Below, piece by piece: positions 45,035-56,279 of a stretch of DNA of 64,000 nucleotides (position 1 is its first letter; the number at the start of each line of letters is the position of its first letter). The notes under the pieces were generated by a model. It was given only the letters and a program-made list of their open reading frames with translations, had not been told where the DNA came from and did no database searches. Source of the stretch: Cordilura impudica. Its lineage: Eukaryota > Arthropoda > Insecta > Diptera > Scathophagidae. The stretch spans positions 109,533,625 through 109,597,624 of the forward strand of contig OY821517.1 of the NCBI GenBank assembly GCA_963682025.1. Reading direction: 5' to 3'. The position numbers and the translations under genes were made by a program.

Positions 45035-45418
45035 CAGCTCATTGATTTGGCACTCAATTCTGAGAATTTAAACTGAAAGTAGCCCGAAAAATAAGAACTT
45101 CTGCAATATAAGTTTTGTCAAGTTGGCTGCCATTATAATTTAGTGGCCATACGAATTTGTTTGCTCAAGGTGGATTTTAATCACTTTTTGTACATTTCAA
45201 CAAGGTTATAACTCGGTAACCGTACGGAATATCTCTTTTGTGTCTGAAACATAGTTGTAGATATTGAATAGGAGAAAAAAAAGGAACAAACCTGTCCGCA
45301 AAAAGTTCATTCAGTGCCTTAATAATCGCAAAAATGTCAATTTCCCCCCATTTTTTCCCCCATTTTCACCATTTTTTGCTAAATAACTGGATCACAAATC
45401 CACATATATGCTGTTTTT
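45035..45418. other. Unrecognised AT-rich DNA
   Basis: No coding motif or repeat match seen. A c/t-rich patch (tttcccccattttttcccccatttt) lies near 45340. Confidence 0.35.
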
Positions 45419-45419
45419 T

Positions 45420-46192
45420 ATACCCTATAACACTATGTGGTTTGGGTATAATGACTTTGTGCTGCTGTTTGTAACTACTAAAAATATTTGTCCCAGACCC
45501 ATTTTTTATTATAGCGACCGAATCAGAATCACTATCTGATTCGATTTAACGATGTCCGTCCGTCCGCCTGTGTCCCTGTAAACTTTGTAATCCAACTGCA
45601 GGTCGCAAATATGAATATATTTTTATAAAATTTGGTATATAAGCTTTCGGCGACCATGGGATGACCACTATTGAAACTGGTGAGAATCGGTCCATGTTCA
45701 GACCTATCCCCCATACAAATGACCCCTATAAAATCGACATAAATTGCCATAAGATCCAAATCGTTGTATAGATCTTACTCAAATTGAGTTTGTATGTGTT
45801 TATTACATCCATTACCGAATAGTCCAAAAGAGAGCGATCCCTATGGGACACCTCTTAGTCATAGGCCCCGTATAGAGCTGCTTCCCGATCTTCACTTAAA
45901 TCTATCAAAAAACAAACATACTGCACTGATTCTTCTAAAATTTGGTTTGTATATATTTTTGCAAAATACAAGAGACTTTACCAAACATGGTCAGGATCGG
46001 TCCATTTTTGGGCCTAGTCCCCATATAGATATAGCATCCGATATGAACTTTCTCATATCTGCAGCCAAAAAAAAATAATAAAAATCCCACTCAAATTTGG
46101 TTTATTTATGCTTATTTTCTATATCGTCTCTAAACGCGTGGTATAGGGTATCGTATAGTCGGTCTAGACCGACTATAATTTTCTTACTTGTT
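45420..46192 (+). mobile_element. GTCY-type element, full length
   Basis: Starts ataccctataacactatgtgg, short core gtccgtccgcctgtgtcc at about 45555, ends gtatagggtat plus the perfect palindrome and ttttcttacttgttt. Confidence 0.9.
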
Positions 46193-46279
46193 TCTTTATA
46201 AACTTTATTTTGCATGAAAGCAAAAATTTCGATTCATATTATAGCTATTCTTACACAGAAAATATGAGATTATTATTTG

Positions 46280-46600
46280 TTATCTATGCATGGAAACAAA
46301 ATTTGGAACATTTTCAATTATTGTAAATATCCATTCATATTGATGGTCTGAGTCTGCATCCTCATCCGAGTTAGACATAATAATTTCATTGTCATCTACA
46401 TCTTCGGTGTTTTCATTTTCAAACTGCATAATTTTAGAACTCCACCAACAAACCACTGCAAGCAATGCATCTAATTTTTTGCGTCTGAATCGCTTTACCA
46501 CAGGCATGGTCACCTAATGGAACCTCTCTCCTTGTTCGTCCGATTCCTGAGGTAATTGTGCCAAAAATGTATCAGTGGGGAAAAAATTAAATTTGCTTAC
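46280..46600 (-). pseudogene. Possible transposase-family fragment (EQGERFH type)
   Basis: On the minus strand an ESDEQGERFH segment (46500-46600, one frame) precedes a frame reading MPVVKRFRRKKLDALLAVVCWWSSKI and an acidic tail (46280-46513). EQGERFH is the signature motif of the transposase-like protein at 15272-16964, and the following CWWS could be equivalent to its CWS. The rest does not align well, so this may be a distant, internally deleted relative or chance. Not more than a lead. Confidence 0.3.
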
Positions 46601-46737
46601 AAAATTTACACAGACACACAGACGGACGGACGGACATCACTAAATCGACTCAGAAAGTGATCCAGAGTTGATGGGTATACTTAAAGATGTGTCTATGTCG
46701 AATATTTTTGGTAGCTACAAAAATCAGCACAAGTGGC
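46600..46737 (-). mobile_element. GTCY-type element, core fragment
   Basis: Reads aaaatttacacagacacaca, gacggacggacggac, catcactaaatcgactcag, then the tctatgtcgaatatttttggtag block and agcacaa. Both ends missing. Confidence 0.75.
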
Positions 46738-46739
46738 CA

Positions 46740-48470
46740 CGCTTACTCTTACGCCCACTTTTTATATATGTGCTTACAATTCGTTTTCTGTTTTTATTTG
46801 TTTGCTAATAAATTTTAACTTTTCAATGTATTTCTCTGAAATTTCGTAAGATCTCTATACCTCAGGGAAGGTCGCCATATCCTTTTTACTGGCCACGCAT
46901 ATTTTTGCAACCGCTTTTTTAAATTTGTTTACTGGTTTCGCTCGAATTTACACATTATTCTTATATCCCATGCAAGTTCGTCATATATTTTTATAGACAA
47001 CGCTAACATTTTTTAATTTTCGATATACGCTTTTAGTGCTTGTTAACATATTTTAGTTTTTTAATAGACTTCCCTAAAATTTTGTACATAAACCTCTTTA
47101 CTTACTACTCTTGAGTTTACACCATTATGAAATTAATATTGTAAAACAACCAATTACAAATATTCCCTTCTTGCCTTTTTTGCTAGGAGTTGTAACACCC
47201 CGAAATTATTGCTGATTTATTTCATGGGTGAACAGATACAGGCTGACTAGCGCTGTAGGATAACTCCGATGAAGTTACACCATATAAATATTTCCATCTC
47301 ACCTTTTTGCAAAACATTGCAAAATAAAATATTATATTTATATCCATCTCTCCCATTCCAAATATTTCCTTTTCATCTTGTTCACTATATAAGTGAGTTG
47401 TAAAGTTGCGAAAAGAATTATTTCAAATTGTGCCTTGAACATGAAAGCATAGAATAAGGCCATACTACCTCAAACGCAAAAAGATTTAGACTAAACAGAA
47501 CTCTAGAGAACACGATCAGACACAAATTCGTATCGAGTGTGAACAAGTGAGACAATCTAAGTCGAGAAATACTGAAACATTTGATCAAACCCAATAACGT
47601 CTTGAATCCCAAAGATCAAGACAAGCTTTGTTAAGAGAACCAGAAATACCTGAATCTACTCTAGTTTTTCTATAAATCCAGCGGATAAGACAGGCTGAGC
47701 CGAGGGAATGTGAAACTCTTGAAACGATTCAGCAACGTCTTCAGGCGCAACAGATAAGACAAACTGTGGGAGCCACCACAATATTTTCGTATATGCACCA
47801 GAAGGGAAAACAAAAAATATGGTATTTCCCAAAGCTCAAGGATACATAAAATTCGTAACTTTTAGACATCATGCACTCAATATAATACATGCACAAACAT
47901 GGTAAGCAGGCGCTGAGTACTTAGTCCCCAATGAAAAAATTCTCTAAAAAAAATCGATATATTCCCCAAAAATTGAGGAATAACTTTACGATGAACAGGT
48001 TCACCAAATGTTTTAAAAAAGGTCCCAAAAAGATAGGAGAAAATTCCTCATACTGCTGTCAATACCTATCCTGCAATAAACGTATTTAAAATCTGTATTC
48101 TTTCCAATAGTTTCGCGGACGCGGATGTCACGCGATGCGCTCTCGGAATATCGGAATGATCTCAAAAATATAATTGGCAATTCAAATAAGTTGAAAACAA
48201 TTGCGCGGCTGCGGCGCGCAGACGCGGACGCTCACGGAAGACAGCTCAGTAAAAAGTTTTATGTTAAATTTTGTCTACGTATGTGCAATAATTACTGCAC
48301 ATATACTATAAGCAGTTGCTTAAAGCAACCTTGCGGCACAATTTTAAACGTCGCATTCATTTTCCATTTTTGAAACTGCTATAAAAGTAATTAAATTTTT
48401 AAAAGTTCTGATTCGTTTAATTTGCAAATTTGATGTTTTATATTTGATGTTTAGAAAACAAATAAACTTA
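46740..48470. other. Mostly unrecognised; contains a dispersed inverted-repeat motif
   Basis: 47901-47935 (taagcaggcgctgagtact, then tagtccccaatga) is found inverted at 51835-51872. A short GC-rich patch with cgcg/cggacgcgga words lies at 48112-48240 with an 82-codon frame lacking any motif. Nothing else could be interpreted. Confidence 0.4.
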
Positions 48471-48662
48471 AAAACAAGTAAGAAAATTATAGTCGGTCTA
48501 GACCGACTAACTGGATATTGAAAATAAGCAAAAACCAAATTTGAGTGGGATTTTTATTAATTTTTTCGGCTGCAGATATGAAAAAGTTCATATCGGATGA
48601 AATATCCATATGGGAACTAGGCCCAAAAATGGATCGATCCTGACCATGTTTGGTAAAGTCTC
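48471..48662 (-). mobile_element. GTCY-type element, terminal fragment
   Basis: aaaacaagtaagaaaattat, perfect palindrome agtcggtctagaccgact joined directly to aactggatattg (subterminal repeat deleted), then family sequence to tggtaaagtctc where it stops. Confidence 0.85.
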
Positions 48663-49020
48663 AACTGGAGATTTTGCTATTATTACTGAAAAATTAAAAA
48701 TTTTTCTTCTGTCAAATTTGCAAATTTGTTTACACTCAAAAAATATTTACATATAAAGAGAACGCTAATAATATTATCTAAAACTCTTGCTATTACTACA
48801 GAAAAATTTATTATTTTTTGCTGTCAAATTTGATAATTTTAAAAAACATTTTAAAAATAAAAACTGCAATAGATTTTAATTGCATTTGTAATAATGGTAA
48901 GTTCTGCTTATTATTATTTTTTACTAATACTATGTTTTTCGTACTTAAATAACAATCAAACGCAATTATAATTATTGTTTATTTCATTCAAATATTGACT
49001 GAAAATATTCCATAGTTTGT
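48663..49020. other. AT-rich DNA, nothing recognised
   Basis: No motif. An aaaaattt-rich stretch shows weak internal repetition (ctgtcaaatttg at 48710 and 48822). Confidence 0.35.
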
Positions 49021-49051
49021 TCTGGGTTATTTTTTTTTTGAATTCTTCATC

Positions 49052-49570
49052 TCAATTCCGATGTTCCACTTTATATCGATTTCGAATACTGGAGATGAAC
49101 GGATCTGACGTTGCCAGTAATATATTAAATAGACCTTCATTTGTGGAATTTCGTGAAATTTTTCTAGTGTTGTTCTCTCTATAAAATCTGTAATCGTTAT
49201 TCCTTTTTTCCTGAGCCTCCTCTGATAGATCTCCATGTGGTACCAAAAGATACTTAATGACATCTTCTCCATGATAAAGGATTTTGTGAACTGTTGTAGA
49301 CATATTTCTCCATGGGTAGTTGGTTGTATATATTTTTGCAGTTTCCTTAGCATAATCTCCAAAATTTCTAGAGTCAATTTCTTCATTGCACGCAAGGCTT
49401 CTAGGATTATATTAAATCTGAAAATAAGGTTTAAATCCACTCCTGTTACTTCAGATGCTGTTTCTGGATCTGAAAATAATCTTCTTGCGGTATTGCCATC
49501 ATTTGTATTGCCTGACCCTTGTTTTGGCTGATCTATAATCAATCCAAATTTGCGATATTCATTTTGAACA
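49052..49570 (-). pseudogene. C-terminal part of an uncharacterised insect transposon-associated protein
   Basis: On the minus strand, VQNEYRKFGLIIDQPKQGSGNTNDGNTARRLF (about 49475-49570; 32 residues with conserved GNTNDGNTARR) continues with SDPETASEVTGVDLNLIFRF. After a one-base shift near 49310 it goes on as STTVHKILYHGEDVI, LPHGDLSEEAQEKRN-like wording and TRKISRNSTNEGLFN, then SSDPFISSIR. I recall this combination (STNDGNTARRFF, VHK.L.HG, GQLSEEAQEA, HTRKFSR, SSDP.ISSLR) as the end of a very common, unnamed protein family in arthropod genomes, usually multi-copy and probably transposon-derived. The N-terminal several hundred residues are absent. A second frame (49027-49542) is partly its shadow. 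Inactive fragment. Confidence 0.65.
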
Positions 49571-49574
49571 TGTT

Positions 49575-51095
49575 TCTTTTTTGAACTTCATAACTCTTTG
49601 TTGGTTTCGTTGTTTCTTATTGATCCTGGAGACCCGAAATCCAAATCATAACTAATTTTTAGTACGTGGCATTAGTGCATTTGTACCTAAAATACTATAT
49701 AAAAAACCCACTATACAAATGAATTACCTGTGTGTGTTTTCTTTACTACTTGCATTAGTACATTGTTAGGTAAAAAATGTTCTACCCACGGGACGTCACG
49801 GGTGCAAAAGTATATATATGGTTAAAGAGGACACTTTCGCCTTTCTCCGTGCGGTAGACGTTTTTTGTTCCCTTTTGTTCCCTGGAAGTTCTATTCTACT
49901 AAATTTGAAATTTGAGAAAAATATAATAGTTTCATATATATTTCGTAACGCCCCTAATATTAAACGGTAGAGCAGTGACCACTTATAATGACTAAAGACT
50001 ATAATTCTCCCAACAATATTAAAAAGACCGCAGGTTATTATCGATTTTTGATAAAAAACCAAAAAAAAATCACCTTTATTTATAAAAAAAGAATAATAAA
50101 TTATGTTTTTTTAAAATTTCATTCAATAAAATTAGCTGGAGCTATTTGTTCAAGAATGATAGAGAATGTGTTATCATATAGCCCACCGTTTCTTTTTTTT
50201 TGCTCGCAACTATATATGTGACCTTCACCGAGCAAAGTGACATAGTGTGTGAAAATTAAGTTAAAAAAAAAAAAACGCATTTAAAGTTTCTACACCCTTT
50301 TAGGTACCAGAACCCACCATTTTTGACACAACCCGTTTTTTGACACACTAGGTCCCTTTTCTCGGAGAAGGTCATATATACTGAAGAAAAGCTTAAACTG
50401 AATGAAGAGTTTTAACTGACAAAAGAGGTATTTATTACATACTTATTAAACTCTTTCTAAATATTTTTACTCAAGAGATAGAAATAGTCTTGATATCGTT
50501 AGAATGTATTTAAATGAATTTTACAGTTTCCATAAAATGTCAACTTCTATTTAATATTAAATTTAATGTAAATAGTATAAATTTATGCCACATCTTGAAA
50601 ACAAGAATAGCATCTTTTTGATTTTCGTAAATGATAATTTTTCTTCTATTTATATTCTGAAAAATTTCTTTTCCATGGACTTTTTTCTGTGAGATATAAA
50701 TTGTTCAGTAATGTTACAGAAATAATGAATTTTGTCTTTTATAAAACCTCAGATATAAGAAATATATTCAGTGGAGAAAACTCAATGAAGAAACCTCACG
50801 AAGATAAACTTAATTAGAAAAATAAAAAAACGTGGATAATATTTAGATAAAGTTAGTTTTGTTACAGATAAGCATGTTTCGGTTAAATATCATAAAATTC
50901 ACATGGTGCTAACGATTACTCATTTTTAAATGCTATTCAAATAACTACAGAGACAACGCGCCCTTAGAATATTATTTTTTTATCTGTCAAATATAAAACA
51001 AATACAGAACAAATGTAACAAATTAAAATAGCTCTGTAAAACTTTTTTAAAATTCTTGGCTGGAATTTAAGTGGTGCAACCCTAAATTTTACACC
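49575..51095. other. No recognised feature
   Basis: AT-rich, with small frames lacking motifs (49796-50062, 49988-50221). No match to other parts of the window. Confidence 0.4.
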
Positions 51096-51096
51096 T

Positions 51097-51637
51097 TCAG
51101 TGCAATATTTTTGTTTTTTGATAGATTTAAGTGAAGATCGGGAAGCAGCTCTATATGGGGCCTATGACTAAGAGTTGTCCAATAGGGATAATTTTTGAAC
51201 TACTGATTAATGGATGTAATGTATACACACAAACCGAATTTGACTAAGATTCGTATGATAATTTGGATCTTATGGCAATATATGTTGATTTCATAGGGGT
51301 CATTTTTATGGGGGCTAGGTCTGAACATGGACCAATTCTCGCCAATTTCAATAGCATTTATCCCATGGCCGACAAAAGATGAAATACCAAATTTCATCAA
51401 ACTATATTCATATTTGCGACATGCAGTTTGATTACAAAATTTACATGGACACACAGACGGACGGACGGACGGACGGCCGGACGGACAGACGGACGGACAT
51501 CGGTAAATCAAATCAGATAGTCATTCTGAATCGATCGGTATAATTAAAGATGGGTGTAGGTCAAATATTTTTGGTTGTTACAAACAGTAGCACAAAGTCA
51601 TTATACCCAAACCACATATTGGTATAGGGTATAAAAA
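51097..51637 (-). mobile_element. GTCY-type element, palindrome end missing
   Basis: Starts inside the family at tcagtgcaatatttttg and runs to ttggtatagggtat, with a mixed GACG core (gacggacggacggacggccg) near 51458. About 540 of 760 bp remain. Confidence 0.85.
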
Positions 51638-51759
51638 CCTAAAGCGGTTTCGCAGCTTATTTTTGTACTATTTTTGCTGTACCGTCTTATAAAAAACTTC
51701 TAAATTAAAAAATCAAGAAATTTTAAATTGAAAAAAAAAATGAATTTACTACCCAAAAA

Positions 51760-51780
51760 ATTTGTTCATCATGAACAAAT
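51760..51780. repeat. Perfect 10-bp inverted repeat with 1-nt spacer
   Basis: atttgttcat and its complement atgaacaaat separated by one c. It lies beside the dispersed repeat at 51835-51872. Confidence 0.8.
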
Positions 51781-51834
51781 TGCACAATCCCATACAAATT
51801 TTTTGGGAGAAAGTTCATTTTTTTGGGGAATTTG

Positions 51835-51872
51835 TTCATTGGGGACTAAATACTCAGCGCCTGGTAAGCATC
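51835..51872. repeat. Dispersed repeat, inverted copy of 47901-47935
   Basis: Contains cattggggactaaatactc followed by agcgcctgg, the reverse of the 47.9-kb copy with a few differences. Probably the end of an unnamed element. Confidence 0.6.
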
Positions 51873-51879
51873 AAGTCAA

Positions 51880-53735
51880 AGGCCTTTGCAAGAATGCATA
51901 TTTTAACATTTTCAACAAAATCTCCACTTTTATGGCATTTGTTTTAAATTTTCCTTATATTCAAAACAACCAACCAGTTACATGTCAACTTGTCAACAGA
52001 CATTCATAAAAATGGCCATGCAATTAATTTGTGGCCATTTCTAACTTGTTTTTCGATAACTTGCAGTACTTGCTACTAATAAGATCTTCGGAACATACCT
52101 AAAACATTTAGCGCCGAACTTAAATTTCTAATGTGTGATATATTTAATGAACAAAGTGTTAACTAACCAAACATGCAAGTCGTAAACAAAAACACACGCA
52201 TTCAAAACACATGCACATATTCGTATATAAATACATTGCAAGTAATAAAAATCCTTAAATCACGGACTTTCGTTCGATTAATAAATGTACTCATACACAA
52301 GTAGACAACAAACTATAATCATACAATGTCGAACTATGCGTTTGTATGCGTAAACTTATATACATAGATTGCCTACATATGTATGTGTATGTAATGTTAC
52401 AACAACTGTAGTCATGACATATTGATTTGATGGCGTGCAAAGTATTCTCAAATACCAGAAGGCTAGTTAATATGTGATTTAGTTTGCCTTCCTCATTTTT
52501 TTTAGTAGGAGTACGTTTATTTGTGTGATTGTCCTTTGATGGAAGCTTAATTAGTATATGTTTTTTTTTTTTTGTATAGAAATTATAATTAGTATTTGCG
52601 ATATTTTTATTCGTACACAACTATGTAAATCACTTACTTTTAAAAATTGTGTTTTATATGCATGCAAGTTCCTTTAACATGCATTATTTTGACACTATAT
52701 AACTCTTTGTGTGTAACTGGTTTGTGATCAGAAGTGTAACTAACTAACTAGATTAAGTTTTTTATTTTGCCTAATCAATGTCCAGCCATCTGTCTGTCAG
52801 TGTGCTTATGTGAAGTGTATGCGGGAACGAAAGATTGAAGGATTGCAAATTTAAACAAATTTAATATGGTGGATGTACGGAGATATTTAGATCTAGCGCA
52901 TGTACAAAACTCATGAAATCGAGTATAAATTTGATATTCAATAGATCTGTCTTATGTTTTTTAAATGACAAACATACATTAATAATTTAGTATTCTTTTA
53001 AATTATTATAACTATGGGAAATTTCTATAAAAAATTCACGTTGCAGGGTATCAAATAGTTGACCATAACCATTATTAATTTTCTTTCTATTTAAACTTGA
53101 TTACATTTCATTGAAATTACCTTAAAGCACTTTCTTTAGAATGATGTTTTTTAGTTGAGTTTTATTTTAGTATTGCAATAGCTACGCCCTTTAATTTTAA
53201 AAGGTTCTCTTTATTTTGACATATGCCTATTCATTCTTTTCGAATGTTTCATTTCCATTGTACACAAACAAAACTTGTATGTAACACTTTGTTAAAAAAA
53301 AAAGCACAGCTGTAAGTGTACTATAATATTATTCTTATTTTGGAAGTTACTTAAAAATGCTGACACAGCAGGCATTTAAGTGTGTGCTTACCAAATTTTG
53401 TTTGGTCATTATAGATCCTGAATTACTTTAAAATTAACTCTAAAAAATAACAAAGACCTTGCAAGCCCAACATATATACATAAGGATATTCGCTTGGCTG
53501 TAAACTTCATAAAATAGCAAATATTTCAATAAAAATCTATAGGCATATAATAATTTTTTTTTCTAGAACTAATGTGACCAATATGGGGTGTTTTTATTTT
53601 TATTAATTTGTAGTGAAAAAAAAAAATTAATTGCTTGTTAGATTTGACGTCATTTTTCAGACATATTGCAATTGATACTGTAATTAATATGCAAATTTTA
53701 ATTTTCGTTCAATAGTGCGTGGTAGAGAATTATTA
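51880..53735. other. AT-rich DNA, nothing recognised
   Basis: Has catgcaagt and tacatacatatg-type microsatellite-like words common in fly non-coding DNA. No coding motif and no matching repeat. Confidence 0.4.
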
Positions 53736-53739
53736 TACT

Positions 53740-54310
53740 CTCTACTCCAGTGTGCAGAAGGTATATACATATAAGTTTGTCATTCCGTTTGTAATATTTG
53801 GAAAAAAAAAGTCTGGACCCTTTAAAATATATATATTTGTGATCCTTATAATAAGCGGAGTTGATATAGCGATGTCCTTCTGCCCGTCCGTCCGTCTATC
53901 CGTCTGTGGAAATCACGATCACAACTTTAATCGGTAAGCTATGTTGCTAGTTTGCATTAAGAATTATTCACTAACATCCTGAGGAGTTTGCTGTTTAAAA
54001 TTGTTCAAATCGGTTAAACAAGTCCCGAGAATTGAACGAAGAAGTAAAAAAAGACTTGAAAAATATGATTTCCTATGTTGTTTTTGTCACGATAACGCCC
54101 TCACTAGTACAGCTAGGGCATTCGTTTTTAGTGAAGATAATTCACTGATATCATGAGAAAGTTTCTGTTTTCTAAATCATGCAATAGGTTTCATAGGTCC
54201 CGAGAAATTACAAAAAAGTTAAAAAAATATTGTTATTCTAAATTTTGTATTTTGTTATAGCTGTACTTGTTGTTTTTGTGGTCATTATGGTAATAAAATA
54301 AAAACTCACC
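53740..54310 (+). mobile_element. Canonical mini-me/DINE-1-type element
   Basis: The order of parts fits the dipteran mini-me description: a ggaccctttaaaatatatatat (TA-type) block, gtgatcc...gcggagttgatatagcgatgtcc, a (GTCY) run (cgtccgtccgtctatccgtctg, 53884-53906), then ttcactaacatcctgaggag. A related block recurs about 190 bp later (ttcactgatatcatgagaaa; tcccgaga in both), as internal repetition. It differs in sequence from the abundant ~760-bp GTCY elements, so two related families are present. Confidence 0.7.
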
Positions 54311-54560
54311 AATATCAAAAAAAGATAATGCTAAACTATCTAGTTATTAATATAAAAAAATAACATAGTTTTTCATTTCGAAATATGCGCATATAACTTA
54401 AACTTTTTATATTTTTCTTTTGTATTAATTCATTAAAAATAAAACACATCAATAACTTTCGATGTTGTATTTTTTGGTACACTACTTAAATTATTTAATT
54501 AATAAAAGAAAAAAACTGTTGAAAATATGAAAATACTATAAATAATATTCATCTACATAC

Positions 54561-56264
54561 ATATATATGGGTGGTTTCATGTCAAGTGCACCAATTTTAA
54601 AACCGATGTATTCCGATCGGGATGAAATTTGCATCAAGGTTAGTCCTATTGGATAGTAGTTCAGACACACTTTTTCAACAAGATCGGTCAAGATCTCTCT
54701 GAGTTAGAGGGGATCAAAATTTGACATTTTGGCCAAACAGGTGTTTTCTCTCATCCATGTAACTTATTACCTATTGTTCTTAGAAAATTTTCTCCCAAAT
54801 AGTTTAGATAGCTATTTTTTCAATATTTCAGAAAAAAAAAATACTTAAAAAAAAAAAAAAATTTTTTGACTTTTTTTTGTAAATTAAAGCATTTTTTGCC
54901 TTTTTTTCAAAAAGGGCATTTTTTTTTTTCATAAGAAAGCTTATGATTTTTCCTTTAAGAACTTTTTGGTCGCTTAGTGGGATGGGAGTGGGATATCTAT
55001 CAAAATAAATGTTTTGTAACTCAAGACAACGGTTTTTCAATTTTTCACAAATGCACTATTTTGAATTTTTTCCTATTTGTGTGTAAAACCTTATAAATAA
55101 AACTTATACATACATACCTTTCCGAAGGTATGTAACATACTTAACTAAAATTTCATACCCTCGATACTGTAATACCCAGAATATGTTAACCTCAGGAAAA
55201 AAATAATTTTTTTTCTATAGAAATGTTGAAAAATTATTATTTTTTATTTATTTGTAATAATAATTAAATTAATATATAATAATAATATTAAAAATAAAAA
55301 GATAAATAATTTAATAAAATTTAATCTTAATTACATTAGATCCATTTATATCATAACTATTTTTATACTTAATTTATTGTAGCTGATGAAGTATTTAAGT
55401 CTTGTAAATTTTTAAATACCCAGTCTTTCATCCAGATTTTTTGTCGCCTTTATTTACTGCATTTTTTTGTCAATCCTTTCTTGGCGTTACTAAGTTCTGC
55501 TGTTGATTTCGCTGCTGGTTTATTTGTTGGCTTTGGAAATAAATCACATTGAATAGAGGCAGAAAACTTTTTCAACTTGAGTCTTCCATCGACATGCGGT
55601 ATAAAAGCATGGTATTGAGCGGTGCCATCGATTGTTACCGCAGCATCGAATTTGCTATTCAGCGTTTTCAATGTTTCCTGATGATCCTCTTTGCTACTAA
55701 AAACTACTTTAGTTTCTTTACAATAACTCTTTGCCCAATGGAATAAAGCAGTCGCATCTAAGATGCGATCTTGATGAGAGCACTGGATGCTATACTTCGC
55801 TGCATTTCTTTTAAGGTTTGGTCCAATACCATCACATGCTCCCTTACCATGAGCAGTAGGATGAAAATGCCACTCAGCTGGCATTCCAAAATCTTTTTCA
55901 TGAGCCATAAGATTTGCGAAGCTACTTTTGTTTTTAAAATGTTGACGAGCTCCGTCCGAAACATAGTATGCCTTCTTTACTGTAAATTAGGTTTTAGATA
56001 TTTTAGTATTATCTTCTGGTACTCATAAACTGCAACGGTATCATGTCTTAAATCATCGGATATGATTGCCATACATAAATAACTACTGTGAATAAAGTTG
56101 CTTGGTCGTTATTGAAGTGGAATATTTGTATGGCATCCTGAAGAATATATTTATAGTTTTCTGCGAAATCATATGAAATAACGAATTCACCAGACTTCAA
56201 ATGCAAATTTCATCCCGATCGGAAGACATCGGTTTCACTTGACATTAAACCCCCCATATATATA
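54561..56264 (-). mobile_element. Long-TIR transposon copy 2, internally deleted
   Basis: The left end atatatgggtggtttcatgtc and a ~570-bp TIR are retained. The gene lies on the minus strand. At 56199 its coding sequence joins directly to the last ~65 bp of the opposite TIR (gcaaatttcatcccgatcgg...cccccatatata), so most of that TIR and the 5' half of the gene are lost. Sequence is closely similar to 3303-6113. Confidence 0.85.
55450..56200 (-). pseudogene. 5'-truncated transposase-like gene of long-TIR copy 2
   Basis: Aligns with 4436-5222 of copy 1. The 3' part (55450-55908 and a little upstream) is open and keeps residues that copy 1 has lost: Ser-Asp-Gly in VSDGARQHFKN, Lys at the copy 1 TAG and Trp (FHWAKSYC) at the copy 1 TGA. 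The GMPAEWHFHPTAHGKGACDG motif is intact here, where copy 1 has GKRACEG. Farther upstream (56050-56200) a short deletion and frame changes break the YDFAENYKYILQDA region. It cannot encode a whole protein, but it shows what the family's C-terminal half looks like. It ends before a 3' region shared with copy 1. Confidence 0.8.
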
Positions 56265-56279
56265 AAAACGTTGGTGCAT

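Noticed and set aside
48112..48373. Small gene in a GC-rich patch (82 codons)
   Set aside because: The GC-rich start is interesting, but there is no motif, and the frame passes from GC-rich into AT-rich sequence with a Cys/Thr-rich end; likely chance.
49235..49531. 98-codon plus-strand frame
   Set aside because: Antisense shadow of the transposon-associated fragment at 49052-49570.
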